DNA of 10,662 bases from HGM12587 sp964580255 (GTDB lineage: Bacteria > Bacillota > Clostridia > Lachnospirales > Lachnospiraceae), in assembly GCA_964580255.1 (NCBI GenBank), contig CAZOJX010000064.1:1-10662 (forward strand). Direction: 5' to 3'. The position numbers and the translations under genes are program-made. The notes below the pieces were generated by a model. The model was not told the DNA's origin. It was given only the letters and a program-made list of their open reading frames with translations, and ran no database searches. How positions within the stretch are numbered: the stretch's first letter is position 1; each line of letters starts with the position of its first letter. Shown one piece after another: positions 1 to 6,249 of the stretch.

Positions 1-419
1 ATACAGAAGGATTTGATGGCAGATAACTGTTCCGCTGTAATAGCTCCTTCGATCACATAAGTCACTGCTGTGGTGATCACCGGTTCTTCATCTTCTTTTA
101 AAAACTTCACACACTGCACTGCAGAGTCTGCTCTCTGGTCAAACTGTCCAGGAAGGTATTCTACGCTGAAAACCTTTGCATTTTCAGCCATTTCAAAGCT
201 TTCTTTATATAAAACGTCTACCGGAGGCTCTGAAAATACGGTGTTGCATGCTGCTTCAAACACTTCTTCTGAAATATTTTCCACATCATAACGGATCAGT
301 ACTCTGACTCCTGTTACCTCCTCAATTCCCAAATAACTTTTGATCTCACTATGTAATTCCTTTGCATTCACTGCAAATGCTGGTTTCTTTTCTACATAAA
401 TTCGTCTAACCTGACTCAT
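1..419 (-). CDS. purL: Phosphoribosylformylglycinamidine synthase, long form, N-terminal part (partial)
   Basis: The gene runs off the left edge; 139 codons from the ATG at 419 are present. The protein starts MSQVRRIYVEKKPAFAVNAK and continues through an acidic alpha/beta region. I recognise this as the N-terminal FGAR-amidotransferase domain of the single-chain PurL found in Clostridia (about 1,250 residues in full). The enzyme converts FGAR, glutamine and ATP to FGAM in cytosolic purine synthesis. The catalytic ATP-binding and glutaminase domains lie outside the window, so the call rests on N-terminal similarity alone. The start is supported by AAGGAGG at 425-431, five bases upstream. The gene is divergent from a LysR regulator. 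The leader is only about 35 nt from the predicted promoter, so a purine riboswitch does not fit there. Confidence 0.85.
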   Translation of the reverse strand, partial: MSQVRRIYVEKKPAFAVNAKELHSEIKSYLGIEEVTGVRVLIRYDVENISEEVFEAACNTVFSEPPVDVLYKESFEMAENAKVFSVEYLPGQFDQRADSAVQCVKFLKEDEEPVITTAVTYVIEGAITAEQLSAIKSFC

Positions 420-460
420 TGTAGCCTCCTTACGTTTCATGGTCTTCCATTTACAGTCCT

Positions 461-490
461 ATCCTAGCACAAGTTTTCAAATTAGTACAA
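461..490 (-). promoter_or_regulatory. Predicted purL promoter
   Basis: On the minus strand, TTGTAC (485-490) and an extended -10 TGCTAGGAT (hexamer TAGGAT at 461-466) are separated by 18 bases. The predicted transcript start is about 35 nt before the purL ATG. This is by-eye consensus matching only. Confidence 0.5.
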
Positions 491-546
491 TTAATATATT
501 TAATCTTTTTCATAAGTTACATTAATGATTTTTCCAAGATTCCTCA

Positions 547-575
547 TTGCAATCTCCCAGTGCATCAGTTATTAT
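547..575 (+). promoter_or_regulatory. Predicted promoter of the LysR-family gene
   Basis: TTGCAA (547-552) and TATTAT (570-575) are spaced by 17 bases, about 30 bases upstream of the LysR gene. An overlapping perfect TATAAT at 575-580 could serve instead, but it lacks a well-placed -35 element. Confidence 0.5.
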
Positions 576-609
576 ATAATCAGAAGTAATAAGTCAATAA
601 GGAGCGCTT

Positions 610-1497
610 ATGATGGATATCAACTACGAGCTTTATAAAGTTTTTTATTATGTCGCAACCTCACTCAGCTTTTCAGAGGCTTCCAAACAGCTGTACATTT
701 CTCAGTCAGCAGTCAGCCAGTCTATTAAAACACTGGAAAAACGTCTGAATCAGAACCTGTTTATCCGAAGCACCAAAAAGGTACGGTTAACTCCTGAAGG
801 AGAAATTCTTCTTCGTCACATCGAACCGGCCATCAATCTGATTCAGCGTGGGGAAAACCAGATTGTCGAAGCAAACACTTTAGGCGGCGGTCAGCTGCGC
901 ATCGGTGCCAGCGACACGATCTGTCGATACTTTTTGGTTCCTTATCTGAACAAATTTCACAAGGCTTATCCGAATGTACACATTAAAGTAACCAATCAGA
1001 CATCTCCGGGCTGTGTTGACCTTTTGGAAAACGGACAGGTAGATTTTATCGTCACCAATTATCCGAACTCCCGGATCAACAATACCAATCGGATCCATAC
1101 CATAAAAAAATTTCAGGACGTATTTGCTGCAAACAGAAACTTTTTCAGTTTAGAAGGTCGGGAATTTTCCTTTGAAGAACTTTTAGATTATCCGATCCTT
1201 ATGCTGGATCGTCAGAGTACTACCAGTGAATTTCTGCATCACCTGTTTTTACAGCATGAATTAGATCTGGTTCCGGAAATCGAGCTGAGCAGTAATGACC
1301 TGCTTTTAGACCTTGCCAATATCGGTCTCGGTATCGCTTTCATTCCGGATTATCTGCTGACGAAGGATCGTCCGGATATGTATCCGCTGAAATTAAAAGA
1401 AGCACTTCCGGAGCGTGAGATCGTGATCGTTACCAGCGATCCGATGCCTTTAAGCCCGGCAGCAAGAGAATTTATCAAATTCTTTCAGGAGACCTAA
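610..1497 (+). CDS. LysR-family transcriptional regulator
   Basis: The 295-residue length is normal for the family. The N-terminal winged helix-turn-helix spans about residues 1-62 and contains the typical FSEASKQLYISQSAVSQSIK recognition region followed by LEKRLNQNLF. The linker helix and a periplasmic-binding-like effector domain (about 93-293) follow, starting GGQLRIGASD. The protein should bind DNA as a tetramer and respond to a small ligand that cannot be told from sequence. Two starts are possible: the ATG at 610 (5 bases after AAGGAG at 599-604) or the ATG at 613 (8 bases after it). The second gives MDINYEL and has the better spacing. The gene is divergent from purL, the arrangement in which LysR regulators often control their neighbour, but a role in purine synthesis is only a guess. 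The 3' end overlaps the convergent helicase gene by four bases. Confidence 0.92.
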   Translation: MMDINYELYKVFYYVATSLSFSEASKQLYISQSAVSQSIKTLEKRLNQNLFIRSTKKVRLTPEGEILLRHIEPAINLIQRGENQIVEANTLGGGQLRIGASDTICRYFLVPYLNKFHKAYPNVHIKVTNQTSPGCVDLLENGQVDFIVTNYPNSRINNTNRIHTIKKFQDVFAANRNFFSLEGREFSFEELLDYPILMLDRQSTTSEFLHHLFLQHELDLVPEIELSSNDLLLDLANIGLGIAFIPDYLLTKDRPDMYPLKLKEALPEREIVIVTSDPMPLSPAAREFIKFFQET

Positions 1498-1515
1498 GTC
1501 TCCCAAAAGTTTTTT
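1488..1515 (+). terminator. Weak hairpin at the convergent gene ends
   Basis: GGAGAC (1488-1493), loop CTAA, GTCTCC (1498-1503) forms a perfect 6-bp stem. After six bases comes T6 at 1510-1515 on the plus strand. It could end the LysR transcript, although the T-run is displaced from the stem. The loop is exactly the overlap of the two stop codons. The minus-strand side has no T-run, so no terminator is seen for the helicase. Confidence 0.4.
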
Positions 1516-3839
1516 AACACTTCCGACAGAGCTTCCGCTTTGCCAAAGACAGGCTGTTTCCATTCCCTTGGGAACAGCCTTTGATATTCTGTCCGAATAA
1601 ATCGTTCATCAAGCAGCAGCACACAGCCTTTGTCCGAAGCCGTCCGGATCACCCGGCCTGCTGACTGGAGCACTTTATTCATACCCGGATAAAGATAAGC
1701 ATAATCAAATCCTCCCAGTCCCCGCTCATCAAAATACTGTTTCAGAATCTCCCGCTCTGTACAGACCTTTGGAAGTCCGGTTCCCACAATGATGGCTCCG
1801 ATCAGTTTTTCCTCTGTCAGATCGATCCCTTCAGAAAAAATACCTCCCATAACACAAAATCCCAGTAATGGCTTCTCACTGTTTTCAAATTCCGCCAAAA
1901 ACTGTTCCCTTTCTTCCTCCGTCATGTTCATGTTCTGCTTTCTGCAGATACATTCCCCGGCTGTATCAGAATCCTCAAAAATGTCATAAACACTTTCCAG
2001 CATTTCATAGGAAGGAAAGAACACCAGATAATTTCCTTTGCGGCTCTTTATGGTTTTCTCCAGATACCCGCTGATCTTTTCGTATTCCCGCTGTCCCCTG
2101 CGGGTATATTTGCTGGTCACGTCTGTTCCTACAAATACCAGCTGATTTTCCGGCGGAAAACAGGAGGTCGCATAAACCGCATAATCTTCCGTATCACCGC
2201 TGAGCAGTTCCTTATAATACTGAATCGGCAAAAAAGTCGCTGAGAAAAAGATACAGCCGCGACCATGCTGTAAATACTCTTTCAGACGGTTGGCAGGGTG
2301 TATACAGAACAAATGGACGTAAAACCGGCCATCCCTGCGAAGCCGGGCATAGATCGTGTAGCTTTCGTCCAGCACTTCGTAGGTATTCAGAAAAGTACGA
2401 AGATTCAGATAAAATTCTGTTACTGCTTTTTTCAACTCCGGTTCTTCTGCAGTCTCCAGATATTCCTGAATCTCACCGGACAGCCGCAGAAGCTGCAGAT
2501 ATAAACTATTCACGTCCTTCAGGATCTCATAATCCTGACACTCTCTTTTTAACTCCAACAGCTGGGAATTGCTCTTTGTCAGCTGTTTTTCTACTTTAGG
2601 TGCTTTTCCCTTCAGCAGCTTTTTCAGTTCCAGAAAATCCTCTTTGCAGATGGAAGCACTGTACATGGTTCGTGCTCTCTCTACCAGATTGTGGGCTTCG
2701 TCTATCAAAAACACATAATCTTCCTTTGTCCCTTCGTAAAAGAACCGCTTTAAATGTGCTCTCGGATCAAATGCATAGTTATAATCACAAATAACCAAAT
2801 CTACCCAGGTAGATACGTCCAGACTCAGTTCAAACGGACAAACATTCCATTCTCTGGCATGATCGCAAAGATCCTCCTTTGTCAACTGATCCTTTTCGGT
2901 ATTTAAAAGTGCAAATACCGCATCATTGATCCTGTCAAAATGTCCTCTGGCATAAGGACAGGCTTCCGGATTACAGTTTACTTCCTCACAAAAACACATT
3001 TTTTCCTTTGCTGTCAGCAGTACGGATTTTATGCGAAGATCCTGTTTTCTCAAAAGATCCATACAGTTTGCCGCCACTGTTCTTGTAATGGTCTTTGCCG
3101 TAAGATAAAAGATCTTATCACTCAAACCCTCTCCCATTGCCTTTACAGACGGAAACAGGGTTGCCAATGTTTTTCCGGTTCCTGTCGGAGCCTGAATGAA
3201 CAGCCGTTTTTCCCGCAGGATACTGCGGTATACACTGCCAGCCAGCTCTCTTTGTCCTTCACGATATTCATAAGGAAACTGAAGCTGTTTGATACAGGCA
3301 TTGCGAAGCTTTTTCCATTCATAACGAAACTCCGCCCATTTTTTATATTCCAAAATGAGTCCTTCAAACCAGACGGTCAGCTCCTCCATAGTATAAAGTT
3401 CCCGAAAATAGAGTTTCTGCTCCGTATCCAGATTCACATAGGTCATCTGCACCTTCATTTCCTGCTTTTGATTCTGCAAACCATAAATGTAGGCATAGCA
3501 TTTCGCCTGTGCCAGATGAACCGGTACCGGTGCTTTCAGACGTTCCAGGCTTTGATAGATTCCCTTGATTTCATCGATCGTTACCGGATCTGTGTCGATC
3601 ACACCATCTGCACGCCCTTCCACCTGGAGATCAAACAATTCCATAGAGATCTGATGCTTTAAGGTTACCTCCGCATGGTACTCTGAGCCCATGCTTTTCT
3701 GGATCTTCCGGTGAATTCTGGCGCCTGCCAGCATACTTTCCGCATCTTTTCTGCCGCCGGTACGATTGTCGATATCCCCTGACCGAAGGATAAATTCCAC
3801 CAGTTCCCGCACTGAAATCTTCAGAAGTTCCCGTTCCAT
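1494..3839 (-). CDS. PD-(D/E)XK nuclease fused to an Fe-S XPD/DinG-type DNA helicase
   Basis: This 781-residue cytosolic protein has two parts. The N-terminal part (about 1-180) shows RecB-like nuclease motifs: HRKIQ (43-47), GRADG (75-79, metal-binding Asp), DEIKG (89-93, the E-x-K motif) and QAKCYAYIYG (111-120). The rest is a superfamily 2 Rad3/XPD helicase: Walker A APTGTGKT (217-224), a cysteine cluster for a 4Fe-4S centre (C282 or C284, C289, C294, C334), DEAH (380-383), FFSAT (531-535), GGIFSEGIDL (665-674) and QSAGRVIRT (725-733). All key residues appear intact, so 5'-3' ATP-driven DNA unwinding with DNA cleavage is expected; polarity and substrate are inferred from the family. The ATG at 3839 follows AAAGGCGG (3848-3855) by eight bases. 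It is the last gene of the SOS-box repair operon, 14 bases after the DUF4130-type gene. Confidence 0.9.
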   Translation of the reverse strand: MERELLKISVRELVEFILRSGDIDNRTGGRKDAESMLAGARIHRKIQKSMGSEYHAEVTLKHQISMELFDLQVEGRADGVIDTDPVTIDEIKGIYQSLERLKAPVPVHLAQAKCYAYIYGLQNQKQEMKVQMTYVNLDTEQKLYFRELYTMEELTVWFEGLILEYKKWAEFRYEWKKLRNACIKQLQFPYEYREGQRELAGSVYRSILREKRLFIQAPTGTGKTLATLFPSVKAMGEGLSDKIFYLTAKTITRTVAANCMDLLRKQDLRIKSVLLTAKEKMCFCEEVNCNPEACPYARGHFDRINDAVFALLNTEKDQLTKEDLCDHAREWNVCPFELSLDVSTWVDLVICDYNYAFDPRAHLKRFFYEGTKEDYVFLIDEAHNLVERARTMYSASICKEDFLELKKLLKGKAPKVEKQLTKSNSQLLELKRECQDYEILKDVNSLYLQLLRLSGEIQEYLETAEEPELKKAVTEFYLNLRTFLNTYEVLDESYTIYARLRRDGRFYVHLFCIHPANRLKEYLQHGRGCIFFSATFLPIQYYKELLSGDTEDYAVYATSCFPPENQLVFVGTDVTSKYTRRGQREYEKISGYLEKTIKSRKGNYLVFFPSYEMLESVYDIFEDSDTAGECICRKQNMNMTEEEREQFLAEFENSEKPLLGFCVMGGIFSEGIDLTEEKLIGAIIVGTGLPKVCTEREILKQYFDERGLGGFDYAYLYPGMNKVLQSAGRVIRTASDKGCVLLLDERFIRTEYQRLFPREWKQPVFGKAEALSEVLKNFWET

Positions 3840-3853
3840 TGTCCTAACCGCCT

Positions 3854-4618
3854 TTACTCCTTGAATTCATTCATTTTATCACGGAATTTCAGAGGCAACA
3901 ACTGCTTTTGCAATGCTTCATTTTTTCTCGCTTCGATGGCAATGCTTTTAGTAAATGCACGCCACATTTCCTGATAATCATCCTCCTCTACAGACAACTG
4001 ATTTTTTATATCTTCCCGCATGTGATGGTCTTCCAGGACTACCCAGCCCTTTCCTGCTCTGTGGATCGCAAGCCTTTCCCTTCTTTCATCATAAATAATC
4101 CAGTTTTCTTCCGGATAACGATTGGCAAAGTGAGGTGCGATCAATGACAGCACTTCATTTTCCGGGTGGAAATCCGCATACAGGATTCCTCCGGAAAGCT
4201 CTGTAAAACGCAAAAAACCCATATACCGATGAGCTTCATTCCAGGTTTTTTTAGCAAGTTCCGACACAGTGCAGACATAATCCTTTGTCAGACAGTTCAT
4301 AACCTTCTGCTTTTTCGGCAAATGAAGCCCCAAAACAACGGTTTTGAAGATTGCATTCGCCTTACGGCGATCCCAGCTTAATGCAGCCCTGCAAATGTTT
4401 TCATAAGCTTCCAGCCCCAGCTCCCGCCGAATGGTCCGAAGTACCTTCCCGGATTTTTCCTGATCCGGCACCACCTCCCGATATTCCGCAAAAAGCTCCG
4501 GATCGTCTGTTCCTTCTATCTGAAGTTTTACATGATCATAGCCCAGCCTGCTGGCGTAAGCATCATACACACCGGTCAAAATGCCGTCCAGACTGTCCTT
4601 GCATAAAAAGATTGTCAT
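3854..4618 (-). CDS. TIGR03915/DUF4130-type putative DNA repair protein
   Basis: The 254-residue protein starts MTIFLCKDSLDGILTGVYDA, which matches the conserved N-terminus of the family that accompanies TIGR03916 radical SAM proteins. The DUF4130-like region spans about 84-250, with APHFANRYPEENWIIYDERR (161-180), then MWRAFTKSIAIEARKNEALQ and the end-motif LPLKFRDKM (241-249). In many bacteria this protein is fused to, or encoded next to, a family 4-like uracil-DNA glycosylase; none is in this window. Its biochemical role is unknown, and it is presumed to be a partner of the radical SAM enzyme. The start at 4618 lies 56 bases inside the upstream gene with no visible Shine-Dalgarno sequence. 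It is kept because the family-conserved residues begin within the first six codons. Translation probably depends on ribosomes reading the upstream gene. Confidence 0.88.
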   Translation of the reverse strand: MTIFLCKDSLDGILTGVYDAYASRLGYDHVKLQIEGTDDPELFAEYREVVPDQEKSGKVLRTIRRELGLEAYENICRAALSWDRRKANAIFKTVVLGLHLPKKQKVMNCLTKDYVCTVSELAKKTWNEAHRYMGFLRFTELSGGILYADFHPENEVLSLIAPHFANRYPEENWIIYDERRERLAIHRAGKGWVVLEDHHMREDIKNQLSVEEDDYQEMWRAFTKSIAIEARKNEALQKQLLPLKFRDKMNEFKE

Positions 4619-5942
4619 CGAACAATGATAGCTGCTGATAGGTTACATTTTCTGTCAGATGCCCCGGCAGCTTCTCCTTTACTCCTAATAATTGTCTTGT
4701 GATAAAATTCTCCTCCATCTTCAGAGGATAGATCTGCTTTCCTTTACAGGTAATAAAATAAATAGCTCGTTTCAATACCACACCAATCCGTTTCAGATCT
4801 GAAAAATCCAAAGTTCCCGTCCGCCGGGCCTTTATAATCCGCTGAGCAGACCTGTTTCCAATCCCCGGGACCCGCAGGAGCATATGATAATCTGCACTGT
4901 TAATCTCCACTGGAAAACACTCCAAATGTCGCAGCGCCCAGTCACACTTCGGGTCAAAATAGATGTTAAAATTCGGATTTTTTTCGTCCAGCAGCTCTTT
5001 TGCCTCAAACTCGTAAAACCGAAGCAGCCAATCCGCCTGATACAGACGATGTTCCCGAAGAAGTGGAGGTCCTTCTGTGGTGGCAGGGAGCTGCTTTTCC
5101 TGATTGACATTCACAAAAGCTGAATAAAATACCCTTTTCAAATCAAATTTCTGATAAAGACTCTCCGCCACAGAAACGATCTCCAGATCCGATTCCCTTG
5201 TAGCTCCGATGATCATCTGGGTACTCTGTCCCGCAGGGACAAACTTTGGCGCGCTCCGATAAAGCATCAGTTCGTTTTTATTTTCCTCCCGGCGAAGCTG
5301 TACCTGACGCATCGGTGTCAAGATCGCCTTTCTGCTTTTGTTCGGTGCCAGCATCTTCAGACCTTCTGCAGTGGGAAGTTCTAAATTCACGCTCATACGG
5401 TCTGCATAAAAGCCTGCCAGTTCAATCAACCGCTCATCTGCTCCCGGAATGGCTTTCACATGGATATAACCGTGAAAATGATAGGTTTCCCGCAAAAGCT
5501 TTAAGGTTCTGCAGATTAGTTCCATCGTATAATCCGGACTTTTTAAAATTCCGGAGCTTAAAAATAAACCTTCGATATAATTTCGCCGGTAAAATCCGAT
5601 CACCAGTTCACAGACCTCCTCTGGTGTAAAACTGGTACGCACCACATCATTAGACACCCGGTTAATACAATATTTGCAGTTATAGATACATTCATTGGTA
5701 AAGAGAATCTTCAAAAGAGAAATACATCTGCCGTCCGCCGAAAAACTGTGACAGATTCCTGCCTCGATGGAATTTCCAATACCGGAACCCGGATTGTTCT
5801 TTGCCACACCGCTGGAGGTGCATGCCACATCATATTTTGCCGCATCAGAAAGAATCTTTAGTTTTTCCATCAGCGGAAGCTCTACAGATACTTTTTTCAC
5901 CTGAATCCTCTGACTTTCCTGACCTATGATCAATTCCTCCAT
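4563..5942 (-). CDS. Putative DNA modification/repair radical SAM protein (TIGR03916 type)
   Basis: This 459-residue protein carries the radical SAM cluster motif C85-x3-C89-x2-C92 (CIYNCKYC), which binds a 4Fe-4S cluster and S-adenosylmethionine. Family-typical cysteines precede it (C41, C64, C73, in CTSSG and CHSFSADGRC). A TIM-barrel-like core runs to about 330. A helix-hairpin-helix with LLRVPGIGNRSAQRIIKARR (355-374) suggests DNA contact. QQLSLFD near residue 436 is where related proteins tend to end; here about 17 more residues follow, encoded in the overlap with the next gene. The reaction is not established; repair or modification of a DNA base is inferred from domain content and partners. 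The ATG at 5942 follows GGAGGT (5948-5953) by five bases. It is the first gene of a three-gene operon behind a LexA box. Confidence 0.9.
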   Translation of the reverse strand: MEELIIGQESQRIQVKKVSVELPLMEKLKILSDAAKYDVACTSSGVAKNNPGSGIGNSIEAGICHSFSADGRCISLLKILFTNECIYNCKYCINRVSNDVVRTSFTPEEVCELVIGFYRRNYIEGLFLSSGILKSPDYTMELICRTLKLLRETYHFHGYIHVKAIPGADERLIELAGFYADRMSVNLELPTAEGLKMLAPNKSRKAILTPMRQVQLRREENKNELMLYRSAPKFVPAGQSTQMIIGATRESDLEIVSVAESLYQKFDLKRVFYSAFVNVNQEKQLPATTEGPPLLREHRLYQADWLLRFYEFEAKELLDEKNPNFNIYFDPKCDWALRHLECFPVEINSADYHMLLRVPGIGNRSAQRIIKARRTGTLDFSDLKRIGVVLKRAIYFITCKGKQIYPLKMEENFITRQLLGVKEKLPGHLTENVTYQQLSLFDDNLFMQGQSGRHFDRCV

Positions 5943-5956
5943 TTTTTACCTCCATT

Positions 5957-5970
5957 CGAACTGATGTTCG
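5957..5970. promoter_or_regulatory. LexA (SOS) operator upstream of the repair operon
   Basis: CGAACTGATGTTCG has perfect 5-bp arms CGAAC and GTTCG separated by four bases. This is the core of the Gram-positive LexA/DinR box (CGAAC-N4-GTTC). It lies 8 bases downstream of the predicted -10 and ends 3 bases before the Shine-Dalgarno sequence, so bound LexA would cover the transcription start. I found no second copy by eye. Confidence 0.82.
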
Positions 5971-5978
5971 TTTTTCTT

Positions 5979-6007
5979 ATCTTATCACAGGAAAAAGGAA
6001 AAGACAA
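5979..6007 (-). promoter_or_regulatory. Predicted promoter of the repair operon
   Basis: On the minus strand, TTGTCT (6002-6007) and TAAGAT (5979-5984) are spaced by 17 bases, and TGA directly before TAAGAT gives an extended -10. The predicted start at about 5972 abuts the LexA box. The -35 element lies just after the T-tract of the preceding feo terminator. Confidence 0.65.
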
Positions 6008-6010
6008 GAC

Positions 6011-6038
6011 AAAAAAGGAGAGCTCCTGCGAGCTCTCC
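6011..6038 (-). terminator. Rho-independent terminator of the feo operon
   Basis: GGAGAGCTC (6017-6025) and GAGCTCTCC (6030-6038) form a perfect 9-bp stem with a 4-base loop. On the minus strand the stem is followed directly by T6 (A6 at 6011-6016). It lies about 20 bases after the stop of the small Cys-rich protein gene. Confidence 0.9.
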
Positions 6039-6058
6039 CAATTACCAAAGGCCAATTA

Positions 6059-6226
6059 TCATTTTGCTGTGTCTGTACCGCAGCCACCCTGTTTTCTCTT
6101 TGCGCATTCCGTCGCATGAGGGCACCCAATGCATGTTACTCCACGTTTCTTTTCACGTCTGATATAGACACAGGCTGCACCGACGATGACCACAACGATC
6201 AACAGTGCGATAAAATCAACTGCCAT
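6059..6226 (-). CDS. FeoB-associated Cys-rich membrane protein
   Basis: This small 55-codon gene reads MAVDFIALLIVVVIVGAACV at its start, a single membrane helix at about residues 4-21. A basic stretch (RREKKR) follows, then a short cysteine-rich tail with C32, C35, C41 and C49 (TCIGCPHATEC and GGCG). This matches the FeoB-associated Cys-rich membrane protein family of Firmicutes, which sits directly after feoB and may play a FeoC-like role or handle iron at the pore; the function is not proven. The ATG at 6226 has AAAGGAAG (6235-6242) eight bases upstream and comes 23 bases after the feoB stop. A strong terminator follows, so it is the last gene of the feo operon. Confidence 0.88.
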   Translation of the reverse strand: MAVDFIALLIVVVIVGAACVYIRREKKRGVTCIGCPHATECAKRKQGGCGTDTAK

Positions 6227-6249
6227 ACTGACCACTTCCTTTTTATGTA

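Noticed and set aside
70..291. Plus-strand open reading frame of 73 codons
   Set aside because: It is the complement of the PurL N-terminus, which continues unbroken from a good start at 419.
420..460. Purine riboswitch or PurR-type leader before purL
   Set aside because: The predicted leader is only about 35 nt and shows none of the conserved purine-aptamer pairing.
2940..3662. Long open reading frame on the plus strand (240 codons)
   Set aside because: It lies wholly antisense to the helicase gene, whose motifs are intact. Its translation shows no recognisable domain and it has no ribosome binding site.
4351..4638. Plus-strand open reading frame spanning the overlap of the two repair genes
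   Set aside because: It is proline-rich and without a Shine-Dalgarno sequence; it is explained as the complement of two conserved proteins.
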